Shown in pieces: positions 1 to 13,200 of a DNA stretch of 64,000 nt; the stretch's first letter is position 1, and each line of letters starts with the position of its first letter. The position numbers and the translations under genes were made by a program. This stretch comes from Nelumbo lutea (Eukaryota > Streptophyta > Magnoliopsida > Proteales > Nelumbonaceae). The notes beneath the pieces were generated by a model. It did not search any database. It was not told the origin of the DNA and worked only from the letters and a program-made list of their open reading frames with translations. The stretch spans positions 120,106,999 through 120,170,998 of the forward strand of contig JAKGHH010000001.1 in the NCBI GenBank assembly GCA_022828595.1, read 5' to 3'.

Positions 1-640
1 CCTGCTTTCTAGGTGTCCATCTTCAAAACGCAGATGAGAAACCTATACCAAATCTGCCGCTAGAAGATGCAACGGCGGTGGCGGAACCCCCTTCTCGCTC
101 TGGCGGCAGTGATGAGCCCTCTTTGAGTGAAATCAGAGGGGCAGAGGGGAGAGAGAGACGATAGGTTGAGAATAGAGAGAGAGACCAAAGAGAGACAGGC
201 GGAGGTGAAGACGCAGCTGCACACGGCGGCGAACCAGCGGCACCCCCTTCTCGCTTTGGCGGCGGCGATGAGCCTCTTTGAATGAAAACAGAGGGGCGGA
301 GGGGAGAGAGAGATGAGAGGTTGAGAATGGAGAGAGAGAGAGAATGAGATATAGGGAGACAAAAAGGTGGCGAGAGAATACCAGATCTGTCTCTGCAACT
401 TGCAGCAGGGATGGTGAAATAGAGGAAGTGAAAGAGGAGAGAAAGAGAGAAAGAGAGAAATCGCAAGAAGAGAGAGAGTGAGAGAGATAAGGAGAGGAGA
501 AGTGGCGAGAGAGAGAAGTACCAAATTCGCCGCTGCAACGGCGGTGGTGAAACACGGAAGTGAAAGAGGAGGAGAGAGAGAAAGAGCGGGAAGAAAGAAT
601 GACAGATAGGGAGAGAATGACAAGCTCCTCTGGTTAACAT
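1..640. repeat. GA-rich imperfect tandem repeat
   Basis: This is purine-rich low-complexity DNA made of GAGAGA tracts alternating with a GC-rich block around CAACGGCGGTGG. A block of about 100 bp at 86-182 is repeated at about 241-345, so the period is roughly 157 bp. The long reading frames across it translate to Ser/Leu/Phe-rich low-complexity protein and are not genes. The same type of sequence, including the CAACGGCGGTGG motif, recurs at 30890-31200, so it is a dispersed repeat. Confidence 0.7.
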
Positions 641-1330
641 CCCTGTCCTTTGGTAGCCAGTAGTCGAGCTCAGTTAACTTCAGATTCTCAATTCCAATCT
701 GGTAAACCCTCTCCCACAAGCTCAGATCCATGTGTCCGGTTGGAGCTGTTAATGCATAACCTATTGTATCTCCACAGTCTAACTGCATCTTTGAAAGCCT
801 GTGATACCGTGCAAGGGAGCTCAATCCAAATGGTTGTTCTGTTGGTTTTGGCCCCATCCTGCAGTCGCCTTCCACCCTAATCCTGATCTCCTCTAGAACA
901 GAGCAATTGTCCAATCCAGATGAAGCTAGAGGGTTCAACAGCTCACCAACGGCAATCCAGAGGGAGAGGTATCGTAGTCGGTCCCAAGTTTTCCTCTAGA
1001 ACCTGCTGCAATTAATGCCTATTTGAACACGAGTAATCCACTTCACAGGAATATCATCACCCAAGAAGATCATGAATTCAGTAGGCCAATCTGATGTGCT
1101 TGCATCATCCCTGGATTTGTTGGGTTCAAAACCATGTTGGCAGATGGCCTGTCGCCAGTGACCTGGTGGAGGCTGTCCCACACACAATCAATATGCAGTT
1201 GTAGGATCCTGTCCCAGATAGGTTCCAGAGCTCGTAGTGACGAGGTAGCGTCAAGTTTCTTGCAGCAGGAGATACTTACATCCACCAGTGTCTGTTGGAG
1301 CAAGTAAGCAAATGTCCTCACCCCGATCTT
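641..1330 (-). pseudogene. Fragment of an unidentified plant gene, broken
   Basis: Read on the minus strand, about 225 codons look like a real globular protein. From about 1321 to 1085 one frame includes ALEPIWDRILQLHIDCVWD. The frame then shifts to EFMIFLGDDIPVKWITR, a TAG stop follows at about 997, and the same frame continues through LEEIRIRVEGDCRMGPK and LWERVYQIGIENLKLTELDY to about 640. The two kinds of damage (one frameshift, one stop), the lack of introns and the abrupt junction with the GA-rich repeat at 640 indicate a pseudogene or a captured gene fragment. I do not recognise the family and assign no function. Confidence 0.55.
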
Positions 1331-1655
1331 GACAATTCTGGCGAAGGGAATGAGAGGAAGATGAAGAGAACCAAATAGGAGGGTAAAATAGCTTTTTTTA
1401 TATTTTATGTTAATGACTAAGAATGATTAATCAATTGTCAAAAATAGAAATAGTAGAGGTTGTATTAGTTAATTTATAAACAGTAAAAGTACACTTAATC
1501 AATTAGTTGAACAGTAAGGTAGTTTAAGAAATTTACCTTAAAAGAAATAAATAAATGATGGGAAATAAAAGGAAAGGAGACTGCAAAGAGCAGGGAATAA
1601 TTTCTCCTTTTCCCCAAAAGAGGGAGGTCTAAGGTCTTCTCCAAAAGCTAAAACA
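1331..1655. other. Upstream region of the small gene
   Basis: This is AT-rich non-coding DNA between the pseudogene fragment and the ATG at 1656. The last 90 bp are purine-rich (AAAGGAAAGGAGA) and probably form the 5' leader. I see no convincing TATA box. Confidence 0.4.
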
Positions 1656-1970
1656 ATGGAGAAGTCTTCTTCATCTTTCAAGGAGGAGAATCATGACGAA
1701 GTTGGGTTGCTTTCATGCTGGGGTCGTCTCAAGCATAAGCTCTCATGGCCAAAAAGAGTTGGGCTCCATCGAAGTGAGGGTTGCAGCTTCAGAGCGGTTT
1801 TCAGAACCAGGCAACCGAATCGAGGTGGTGGTTTCAGGTATGATCCTTTGAGCTACGCCCAGAACTTCGATGAAGGTTGCTGGGATGAAGATGATGAGGA
1901 TTCATTCCATCGTGCGTTTTCCTCTAGGTTTGCTGCTGCCCCTGCGTCTAAGGGGCTTGGACATCAGTGA
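1656..1970 (+). CDS. Small plant-specific protein, 104 aa
   Basis: This is an intact single-exon ORF of 104 codons. The protein has an acidic Ser-rich N-terminus, a basic Trp-containing middle (SCWGRLKHKLSWPKR, about 21-35), a Gly-rich turn followed by FRYDPLSYAQNFDEG (about 60-75), and an acidic stretch (WDEDDED). The GGGFRYDPLSYAQNFDEG motif resembles small uncharacterised plant proteins, some annotated as stress-induced; I cannot assign a biochemical role. No signal peptide or membrane segment is visible, so a soluble protein is likely. It lies tail-to-tail with OPT copy 1. A truncated second copy at 54028 keeps only the FDEGCWDEDDEDS part, showing that the pair was duplicated together. 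The ATG is preceded by AAAACA, an acceptable plant context. Confidence 0.8.
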   Translation: MEKSSSSFKEENHDEVGLLSCWGRLKHKLSWPKRVGLHRSEGCSFRAVFRTRQPNRGGGFRYDPLSYAQNFDEGCWDEDDEDSFHRAFSSRFAAAPASKGLGHQ

Positions 1971-3328
1971 AGAGCTATTTGTATCTTGAACTCCATGGTT
2001 TCATAAGATGGTCTTTCATGGAGTTGATGAACGCCCAGACCCAGAGCATCAGGTTAGGTGGGTGGGCTTGGAATTGGAGTTGGAGATGTTGGTTCGTGTA
2101 CTGTTAATTAATACCAACTATCTGATTTGTAGTCTATATAGAGAAATTGGATATATATACAATTTATCACAAGTATGCTAGCTTCTTTAAAAGCTGTTAT
2201 TGTTACTGTAACGATCATATATATAGATGACGAGCGGAGTGGCTCAACAGACTTGACTCTCTCCCTGTAGTATTCTTCCGATCAATCCTCTCTCTTCACG
2301 TGTTTGTTTATTTTCTTGTTATACTGCCTTTGATTGCTTGCGTTCTTGATAGTATAGATGTAATCATGTCTATGTTCTGCATTTTCCTGTTTCCAACTCA
2401 TGTGGTTCAGAAATGTTCTTCACTATCCACAATTATGTAGCCCAGAAAAGCCGATGTGGTGAGGCTCCTTTTTTTTATTATTATTATGTCGCTTCCGGAA
2501 GTGGGGCCGCCATCACCACCACCTCATTCACATTTGGATGTTCAAGCATTTCTGTAAACAGTTAGCGGATGTTCCAGCACTGGCAGCTCCCGAAGTGCAG
2601 CTCACCACCCCATGCATGAACTTTGAATGATTTGTCGATGGTAATGGAATTCCACTGTTTTTACTACTATTTCTATGGATTTGGAATACACAAAACAATA
2701 GCTCACATGCATCATTCCCTTTCTTTTCAGAAAGAGCTTACTAACATTATCCTTTACACACAGCATATTTGGCTTCCTTACGGATTGGTGCTATCATTAC
2801 TGGATCAAAGACCAGGGAAGAGAAACTTTCCATCCAGTACCTACATATCACACACCCACTGCCAGCAGTTCATGAATTGTCCAGTTAAATCGTATAATTT
2901 GCCTTGAACCAAACCCGTTAAATCGTACACACCCAAAGTGTTCCAAGTTTCCAACTTCGAACATTACGTCGTATGATTTGCTTTAACCGGCCGGGCCAAA
3001 GTGTTCCAACTTTGAACGTTACGTATGATTCGCTTAACTCATTTTGCTTTAAACCTTAAAGCGTTGCCAATGATATCAACTCGATCGTCCTTGACCTAGG
3101 CGGTTTGGGAAACTATTTTACTAAGCAACTGATGATTGGGCGCCGGCCTGCTGGGTTTTGATTGCTTCGATTGCCTCGCTGAGCTCACCGTCAGGTTGAA
3201 CCATCATCAAACCTGCCACTCGGATAGCTTCTTCACACCATTCCTAGTTTGGTTTTGAAAATACCGAGGTTGCATGCATTCATTTACCTTGTTAAATTCA
3301 CTTATCCGGCGAATTGTTTTGTGGCCGG
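1971..3328. other. 3' flank and intergenic region, duplicated at 54067-55790
   Basis: No gene is seen here. The part from 1971 to about 2430 is closely similar to 54067-54194 plus 55416-55760, with the hAT-like element at 54195 missing. It is therefore the 3' flank of the small gene, carried along in the segmental duplication. The stretch 2430-3328 is unique AT-rich DNA without a supported ORF. Confidence 0.6.
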
Positions 3329-3754
3329 CAGAGGTGGGCGGGCTCGACCTCAAATTTTATATGGATTAGATTTGGATTTTCGGTCATTGGATTGGGTTTG
3401 GATTAAAAAAATTAGAATTTTATATTTTTGGGCTGGACCAATCTGATTCAATTATATACATTCATATATATAAATATATAATTCTAAATATTTAATCTCA
3501 ATTTTAATAAATTTTGTTTTCTTATTTTATGCAAATCCCAAATTTGTTTTCTTTTTCTTATTTGTTTGAAACAAAATACTAATTTTTAACCATATTTCCC
3601 TGAGGATTCAACTTGAATGCATTAAATTATAGTATGAATTATGCTCGTGTTGGAAAGGTCAAGTTTGACATTGGGCTCGGGTCTTAAATTCAAATTTTAG
3701 GATCGAGCTTGGATTAACCACAAACCCATCCCAACCTATCCGGTTTACACCCTA
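3329..3754. mobile_element. hAT-like non-autonomous element (426 bp)
   Basis: The element starts near CAGAGGTGGGCGGGCTCGACC and ends with CGGTTTACACCCTA. It belongs to the same GGGCTCGGGC/GGGCTGG-rich family as 16561-17104. It is flanked by an 8-bp target duplication that matches at 6 of 8 positions (GTGGCCGG at 3321-3328, AAGGCCGG at 3755-3762). It has no coding capacity. The 8-bp duplication and TAGGGGTG-type end fit the hAT superfamily, but both are decayed. Confidence 0.6.
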
Positions 3755-4211
3755 AAGGCCGGATGATTGCATTTAACAGTGCTATTTTATGTCCAAAATA
3801 AAGTTATAACAAATTTTCAGATGATAAGAAATTTTTTACCCAAGTCTCAAAAATATATAATTACTAAATTAATTCTATCGCTTGAGAATCATTCTTCCAT
3901 GGATAAATTCCTTAAACTATACTTATGATTTAATTATTTGATTAAGTGTTTCTTTACTGTTTAAAAATTGACTAACACTATTTTTACCGTTTCTGACAAC
4001 TGATTAATACTTCTTTTACCATTAGCTCCTGTTAATAGGAATATTTTTTACCCCTTGTATAAGCACACAACGGGTATAGAAAAGCTTTATATAACGTTTT
4101 AAAAATTGCCCATGAATTACAACTTGGCATTTCATGTAAAATAAACAGTTAACTAATTCGAGGTTGAGAAGCCCAATGCATATGGACAGTAAATGTTGTA
4201 AAAGAAGAGAA
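3755..4211. other. Intergenic / 3' flank of OPT copy 1
   Basis: This AT-rich DNA lies between the hAT-like element and the OPT stop codon. The last 100 bp are similar to the 3' flank of OPT copy 2 (55980-56054), so they are the probable OPT 3' untranslated region. I see no gene. Confidence 0.5.
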
Positions 4212-7200
4212 TCAATAGATGGGACACCCATCAACCACTATACCCTTAGCCGTAGGACAAGAAGCTAAATCACAATGCTCGCCACCTGTACCCCACCAGT
4301 CCAAGTGTTTACCTTCCATGTGGAGTGAGAAGTAGAGAAAAACCCCCATGACAGCAACCCCAGCATCCAGAGCTCCCGAAAGCACATAGTTATACCTCTG
4401 CCACCAGCTCTTTCGGTACCGGAAGATGAAGAAATTGAAAATCGTGCCCACCAAAGCCCAAGAATTGAAGTTCACTGTTGTTGCTGCTGGCATCGTAACT
4501 GTTGCTCCTAAGAGGACGGGGAAGTTAATCAGTGAAATCCAAGTTTTCTTGGGAAACGTCTTGTGTAAAAGCCAGACCAGAAGTGGCGCCAAGGCACCGC
4601 CAACGAAGAACCAGTTCAGTGCCCCGTAGTTTCCAAGACTTCCAACGATTCGTTTGGGTCCCACAAGGCCCCAGATCACAGATGCATCGAAGAAGACACG
4701 ATCATTTGGGCAAGTCCAAGGACTGCCCGGAGGGAGTATCTGATCTTCACAGATATTTGGAATAGATTTCAGCATCCACATGGCCACAGCAACGTTGACC
4801 GTTCCAGCCAGGATGGTTCCGATGAACTAGTTTGGTGGCCCAAATATGTAAATTCCAACAGAAAAAACAATAAGAACATGATAAGCAAATTGAATCAATA
4901 CAAAGTAGAATGTAGTAAACAACCAGCACAATTAAGATAGAAATTAATTAATGATGCGTCATCGTGTTAACACCGTGTTGTTATCCTTGTATACAGAGGT
5001 TCATAACAATCACATTACCGTTGTTCTTGTTGTCTCCTTGTCGCCATTATCGTTGTCACCACGGTGGTTGGTGGAAAGAAGAGTTCAACCCAGAAAATTG
5101 CTTACAAAAGTCTATCAGCAAGTCTGGCTTGTATTTTGGCAAGTTTTCAAAGAATTAATTTTGATGAATTTTATGACTCTAAGAATCATTTTTAATTTTG
5201 GGTGTTTGGAAATTGCTGGAATTAATTCCTTTTTGGGCTCGAAACTCATTCCGGGAATTGATTCATTACAGTGAGAAAATTTAGCCTAAAAAAATATCTA
5301 TTTTGGCTTAAACTGCTTGTTCTTCAAATGGTGATTCTTTGCAATAGAATTTTAACCGAAACATAGCGTAAAACAAAAATAAGGACAAAGAAATTTACTT
5401 ATTAGCTGTTAGAGAATATCAACTTATTCAAGGACCTCACCTAAGAGCCCGGGTTTAAGAGCCCGGGTTTGGAGCAGGGAGTACATTCCCTATTCCCGAC
5501 CCCGACCACCAAATCACCCCATCTCCGTTCCCGATCCCCAACGGGGAAAGGAATCCCCCTCCATCCCCGACTTCGACGGGGATGAATTCATCGTCGGAGA
5601 CCCGAATCCCCGAAACTAAGAGAGAGAGAGAGGACCATTGGGACTTGGAAGAGTTTATGTCAATGATGACTGATGAGAGAGAATCTAAAGGGTGACAGCG
5701 ACGGCGACGACGGTCAGCGATGATGATGAAGGCCGGCAGTCAGCGACGGCGGTTGGCAGTCAACGAATTGGCGACGAAGATAAAGATAGGGTTTACTGGT
5801 TTTGTGGTTTAGTCGCCTCTCTTGAGTCTTCTCTGTCGAAGACAGGAGAATGAAGACTAGTAACTGGTTTAGCCGAGGGTTAAGGGTTTTCCAACTTTTC
5901 AAGTTTTCTTGATTTCTTCGAATTATGTTTTTGACTTTTAGTTTTTACTGTTTTATAAATAAATTAATAATTATTATACTTATATAATATATAATATTAT
6001 ATCATATATAGTATATTATCTATAATATAATATAATATTAATTGGGGACGGGTCGGGGTGGGGATTGCATTCCCCGTCCCTGTCCATCTCCGATCGGGGA
6101 TTCATGGGTACCTCCCATCCCCGACCCCAACCTCTACCCCGCCAAGGTACCTCCCATCCCCGACCCCATCGGGTCAAGGAGCCCGGGTACCCCTCGGGAA
6201 TGGGGAAAACTGCAACCCCTTGGTGGAGAGTGGGAGAGGGGGCAATGTACATGAAACAATATATCCCAAGTGAGGATTTTTGGGACCATAGCGGGGGGGG
6301 GGGGGGCGCATGACTCCCCTAGGTCCCCCCTGGCTCCGCCCTAGCCATTTTGACCAAGTGGTCTAGTGTTAATCTCACCTATCAGCTTAAGTTTTTTTCT
6401 TGAATGGTTCTTTGAGATGGTATTAAAGCCACTCTGATCAAGTAGTCTCAAAACACAAGGTATGAATGAGCCTGTACTTATTTACACTTGAAGCCCAAAT
6501 GTTCAATTTCTTTCTCTTTCATGTGCAACCAACGAAAGCATAATAGTATAATTATATATTTACCTTTACAACAAGCATAGTTAATAAAGTTTAGAATGCT
6601 AAAAGAGAAGCATACCTGAACTAAGAACATTGATTTTGGTGGAATCTTCATATAATGGCCTAGCTTGAAATCACCGAGAAAAGCAACAGCCTGCATCGCG
6701 CTGATAGACCCATAGGTTTTGAGGCACGCATTAGCTATAGGTTTTCCTGGTAATATGATACCCATGATATACTCTGTGAGCTTGTTTAGCGGTGGTACCT
6801 GTAAACAAATTAAAAGATGGTCTGCTTAAAAACTTTGAAAGATATTAAACAATTCCTGACAAGCAAGAGTAAAGAGAAAACGAAAAATTTGCTTTTGATA
6901 TCTTTAAAATGCAAAATAGCACATATTCATAGCTATAAATATCTAATTTGGGTGGAAGTAGTGAAAACATTTTTGTTTTGTGATTCCAACTTATCTATTT
7001 TCTAAAGTCCGGAAGCTACATTTGAAGCTCCTAAAATTGAGGTTTTTCAAAGGGGATCTTTTGAGCTACCGAGCTACAGGCAACCAAATGGAAAAAGACT
7101 TGATTTTTGAACTTTGAGTCTTTAAGAAGCCCAAAAGATCTGCGCAAAAGACGAGCTAAAAGGGGCCGAAATCAAGCTTGTACAAGCAACCCTGGTTGTT

Positions 7201-10200
7201 AACTAATGATAGGTTATATCCCGTAATTTTTGCTAAGACATGATAAAATCTCAGGCAGGGACCAGCATATTGGGTAATGGAATTTTTGTATCAATATATA
7301 GTGTGCATGTGCAGTGGTAATTTTTTATGATGATGATGATGATAATAAATAATATATTTTCAAAATTTTTTATTTTTATATTTTTGTCTATAAAAATTAT
7401 TTTTATCTTTTACTCTTATTTTTATTTAATATGATGAATATACATATTAGAGATATGCACAATTTATTTTTTATAATTTTATTTGTATTTGTATACCATT
7501 TTGTGTATTCATTTTTTAATTTTTACCATTATTTAATTATGACATCAGGTTTGATATATTTGACCCAAAGGTTAGAATTATTGATTTGACACCTAAAAGG
7601 AAAACAATTCCATTTTAGGTTCTTTTTAAATCTATATTTTATTTCTATCTTGAATAAAAACAATTATTCTTTGTCGTACTTATTTTTCTTTAATATGGTT
7701 AATTAATATAGGATTTAATGAAATAACGAGAGTTAATACCCTAAATATTAAGCTTAATGACAGGGAATTGAGCGAGCATAAATGTAATAATTCAAATTAC
7801 ATTTTGTGCCTTCGTAATCAGAGAAACTAAATTTAAAATTAAGGGTATTTTAATCAAGAATATCATTCAATGAATGTTATTGGGAGTTAATAACTTAAAG
7901 ATAAGACTTAATGACAGGGATTTGAGTGAGGAGAAAAGTGGTTCAAATTATATTTCTGTCCTTAAAATTAGTAAGGACCAAATTCAAAAATATGAATACT
8001 TAAGTCAATCAAAAACTGCACACTCTTATTCATATTTTCACTAATAATATAGATATTCAGTTTACAATATTACTCTGAAGTATTGACAAAACTTTCTCCT
8101 TTTTCACCCCCCCCCCCAAGCTTTTACTTAATTAGGCTGTCAGGCATAAACCTAGCTAAAAGACGGTATTGAAGTTGAATCATAAAACAACTGTAAAAAA
8201 TTTAAGTGATAAAAGTTTATAAAAGTAGGAAACTGTTTTTATCACTGCTATCAAAAGAGAAGAAAGACTAAAGTACTTTAACTATAATCTCTTCTACCAC
8301 AATCAACTTCTAATTTCATAGATAAGGCCAGAATAATGCCGTTAACTGAATATGAAACTTAAAAAAGGCCATTACCCTAGAGACTGAATCAGCTCCCCAC
8401 AAGAGTGCCCCCCACAACGTCCCACAGCACATCTCCACTGTGTGTTAGAATCATCCCCTGATGATGACATCATCATTCCTGATATTATCATCCGGAGATG
8501 TTTTCAATACACGGCGGAGATATGTTGTGGGATGTCGTGGAAGGCAATTTTGTGGGGGAATGATTTGAACTCCATTGCCCCATGCCAAAAAGAGTTGGGG
8601 GTTGGAGGGAAAAGCTCAACTCTATTACCTGATTTGTTGTAGCAACAATGACGGTGATGGGAAGAGTAAAAACGAAGGCAATGACAGACGCGAAGAGGAA
8701 TCCCCACCAGGGCATCTGGACCTGACTTTTCAGGAAGATGCAAAGCAAAAGAGAGACTACGAGAGTCACTACAAGCAATAGGTAGAACCACCATCCAGGT
8801 ATGTCACTGTACTTCTTCATCAATCTTGTGTGAATGTCCTCCTTGCCATTGTATGAACAATATCGTTCATAGATTTCCCTGTGCATCAATTCCAGTACAT
8901 GAAAAGGAATTTAGGCTCCATTTGGAAGGAGTACAAATACAATATATAAATATGTAGAGTACAAAACCTTATATTTTGTATTATTTTATATGAATTTGTA
9001 CTGTATATATTTATACTTATACTCCTTCCAAATTAAGCTTTAGAAGAATTAATGCATATACTCAAAGAAAAATGATCGGTACAACTTGAGGCCTGAGGAA
9101 TACATCACGTACCTTCCATGAAACAAGGCAACATGCGTTAGGGTGGCTGCAACAGTGGCAAAGGCAAAGCCATACGACAGAGCGAATAACATGCTCACAT
9201 GGACCCGCCCTTGTTTCTCATAATTTGCGATATCTATCTCAAACTTATCATTCACGATGGCTGAAACATTATACATTTGACCATGGGATGTGAACAAGTG
9301 AGAGGAGAAGATGGGAAATGTTTTGGCATTGTACAGGTTTAATCCCCAGTATGATATAGGGATGATAATGTAGATGAATACGACATAGCCGATATAGACG
9401 TTAACTGTGGCAAAGAAAGGGCTCAGGAGGGGGCTGTACAGAAAGGAAGATACAACAGTCCAATCTAGTGAAAATGCTCCGATCCCCAGACCCTGCATTC
9501 CTGAGCCGATCTGGTGGGCTGTGACTGACTTGGAGAATGCCCAACAAATCCATGAAATGCTTGACAGAGTAGGGAAGAGGTAGCCTGGAACAATACACCA
9601 GCAGAAACTGCAAATGAGTGCAATCAAGAAGAACTTCCCTCTTGACATGCCTTGATCATCTTTTTCATGTAGTGCCCTACAAAGTTCAAACCTTGAATCA
9701 GTTATTACCACAGCTACTATTACATAATCATAATTAAAATTATATTAAAACAAGGATGGTCACGTCAACTTGTCTCTCCTTGCTCCACTATCCCAATCAA
9801 GCAATTGTAAGAGGGTCTTGATTATTCACTTTTTAAGCCTTTTGATTTGTCACCAATATCACAATCTCCCCTTTTCGGCCCCAAGAAATCAGGAAGATGC
9901 TCTATTAGGATTTAGAATAGGGCCAACCCAACCCATTACCAAATAAAATTTTAAATTTTTGTTAATAAAAATATCATAATTAGTTACGAGAGTATATATA
10001 TAAATCTTTATATATTTTTTGTAATCAACTAAAATTCAATAAAAATTTAATTTATAAAAAAATCATAGTTTTATAATTAATATAGGCAAGTTTGTCCCTA
10101 TCCCAAGCGCAGATAAATATTATTGCGCTTAGGGTGTGGGCCATGTTAAGCCAAGCAACTTTAAAAACTGTTAATAGACTATCAAAATCAGGCTTGTGAT

Positions 10201-13200
10201 CTTTTATTTATTTATTTTTGCTCATTAGGCTATACAAAAGATAATGCATGCATGGGTTGTGCTCAGTTTGGTTCAGTCTCATGACAAATGTCACATTTTT
10301 CTTAAAAGTGCAACTTAAGGGTTGGGTCAGGTTGATGATCAACCCAAGCCCAACCCGAAGTCTTAAACTTTGAGCTCGGGCTTAGACTAATTTAATTATG
10401 ACTAAAATAGTTAATTTATAGATTAAATTAATTATGACTACAATCTAACTTTATATATTTACTAATATTTAAATATTTTAAATATTTAAGCAGCATTTAC
10501 AAAAGTTGTAAGATTTAATCATTAATAAAGTAAAATAGATAGAATGAAACACTAATACATAACATGAAAAAAACAATTAATCCAAATTAATAAATCACTA
10601 AATTATTTTTATAACAAATTACTAAAGTAAAGGTTAATTATCGCACGGCCCCCGCTAGTTTAGAGAACAAAACATCATTATAATAATGGAAGCTAGGAGT
10701 GTGCAGACTTAGGACAATGGCCTTACTAATAGAATAATCTCGCCTTTTCTCTCAGGCCAGTTGCGTCTACGTTTAATCTTAGATAGCAAGAGTCATCATG
10801 AGTAATGGCCTTACAAATACAGGTATTAAGCTAATATTTTAAAAAAAATAAAGTCATTATTCACCATTAAAAAAAAAAAAAAAACAATCTCATTTCTCTA
10901 CATAAAAACATTAATTTCAAACCCAAAATAGAGATAGAGACGGAGGAAAAAAGAAAAATCATAACTCGTTGCTAGGTTGAAACAATAAACCACAAAATGA
11001 AAGGATCAAGAACAATCTATCAACGACTTCAACCACCTTGAGAAAACAATGAGAAGCATTTCAAAAAAACAAAAGAAAAAGAAAAAAATACTTATATTTA
11101 TATTTATATTCCTTCAATAGGTTGAATTTAAAAAAAAAATACAAATAAAAATATATATTATACAAATACATACAAAATAATGCAAAATACAAGATTTTGC
11201 ACTCTATATATTTATATTTATATTCCTTCAAAATGAAGCCATAATAACAGTTGCTTTGATTTAAGAAAACAAAATCATTCACCTTGGCCAATACCCTCTT
11301 AATTGTTGAATGGGGAAGGCAAAGTAATGATCATGGCCTTACGGGAGAGGGGTTGCATGTTGAATATATTTCCTTTCCATACATAGAGAAGTATAGAACG
11401 GAAAGGCAAAGTTGCCTTGTTCAACCAATTTCATTATTAACACAATCATTTAGTACTACTAAGCCAGTAATAACAATAATATCATATTGTACAAACATTT
11501 TCTAATGTACTCACCGGAACATAGAGACTTGAGCAAGTGTATAAGGCCACCACATATGTGCAGGTTCCACCACGTACTTCCTCAGTAGTCCCGCCCAACC
11601 ATAGCCTAATACCTGATCCATAGGCATATATACTTTAGTACACAGATACTTCGAATGAAATAACTTTTACATTTTCACACGTGGTTTTCAAAACTGGACC
11701 TGATGGTTGGACCAGAAAAACTGGGACTGTTTTTTTTCCCAAATCAGATTTTCTTTAAAAATCGTTGATTTTTAGTCAATAAACCATTAACCCGGGTGAT
11801 TAACTATTCAAATCATTTTGACCATTTTTTATTTTTTGTTAGAACGGGCCAATCGTTCGATTCGAATGATTGGACCGTTCGACCTAATAACCGGACCCCT
11901 GACCGATTTAGTCTCCCAATTAGTTTTAAAAATCATGGTTTCACACCACCCAACTAATTTGCAAAAGTAAAAGATCATTTAACCCTTTTATACTTAATTG
12001 AAATCATTTTGTTAAATAGAGTCAACATTTGATGTGACCATGGTAGCTGCATCTTGATAAATTGGGTGAATAAGATTCTAGCTATTCCAATTGGAATCTT
12101 TATAAATCATGTTTGGGTCTAGGCATGTATAATATCCTTGCAGCCCTAACAATGAGTTTATTGCTTTATATAATAACTAGTTACGACCAATATTGTATGC
12201 ACGACTTAATTTGTTAACAACTAGAAGTAGCCTTATAACATTCTTATGACAGTGTAATTGCAATCTTAATTGGTGAGAGTGGGCAAATTTTATATTAATT
12301 TTTTATTGCTGTTAAATGAAATTTAAGTGGACATTAAAAAATTAAATTTAAAACTAATACATTATTATTAATTTTATTAATTATTAACTTTATTAATAAT
12401 TTTGTTTTTATGATTTTTTATTAATAAAAGTTAGTATAGTTTTATAACTTGATTAATGTAATTAATTTAAATGGATTTAAAATTATAATTTTTATTAGCA
12501 ATAACAATTAATAATTGTTTTAAGATAATATATTAATTATAACTATAATAATATTTTTTAATTATTATAATTTTACCATAATTACTTATCTTATTTTAAT
12601 ATTTAAATTAACTTAAATATCAGCAAAAATCTATGATGTCAAAAAAGTATTTTACCGAAACTAGAAGTGCTTTGACCAACCTCCTCCATAAATTTCGAGG
12701 AATGCCACCTAAGTGGTTTCAACTTTTCTAATTCCGTGTGATTGGTTAGAAGTTTTTTCTGGTATCACAGTTTAACTTGTTTACCAAAAAAAATGTTGAA
12801 CTTAAATATTAATATTTTAATATGTTTGATAGAAAATTAAATTAATGTATTAAGAAGGTGGAAAGAGATAGGTGTAAGTGCAACTTGGGTGGGTTGGGGG
12901 TAGGGTCAGGTTTATGGTCAAGCTCAACCTAGCCCCAAACCTAAGTCTCAAACATCAAGCTCAAGTCTAGTCCATCCCAAGCTCAAGTCCGAGTTTACCA
13001 ACCCAAGTCCAACCTGATTTCAATCCAATGCATCTTGAGTTGGGCTTGGGCTCAAGCTAGGCTTGAACGGGTGGGCCCAGTTTGAACATGTTTTTAATAA
13101 AAATTTTTATTGGGATTTGTAGCTCAAATACCAATAGAATAGGTTGAAAAATATGAACAAATGCCATTAATAAATGTATATATGCATAACTTATACGTAT

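Noticed and set aside
60..938. 292-codon minus-strand ORF as a single gene
   Set aside because: Only its first third is complex protein. The rest is Ser/Leu/Phe-rich translation of the GA-rich repeat.
4827..4829. In-frame TAG just before the last exon of OPT copy 1 (CAG in copy 2), looking like a nonsense mutation
   Set aside because: Family alignment places exon 6 at FIGT..., so this triplet is the splice acceptor (CTAG| versus CCAG|) and lies in the intron in both copies.
8442..8642. 66-codon plus-strand ORF in OPT intron 4
   Set aside because: It overlaps exon 4 in antisense, carries no motif, and its AT-rich part is intronic.
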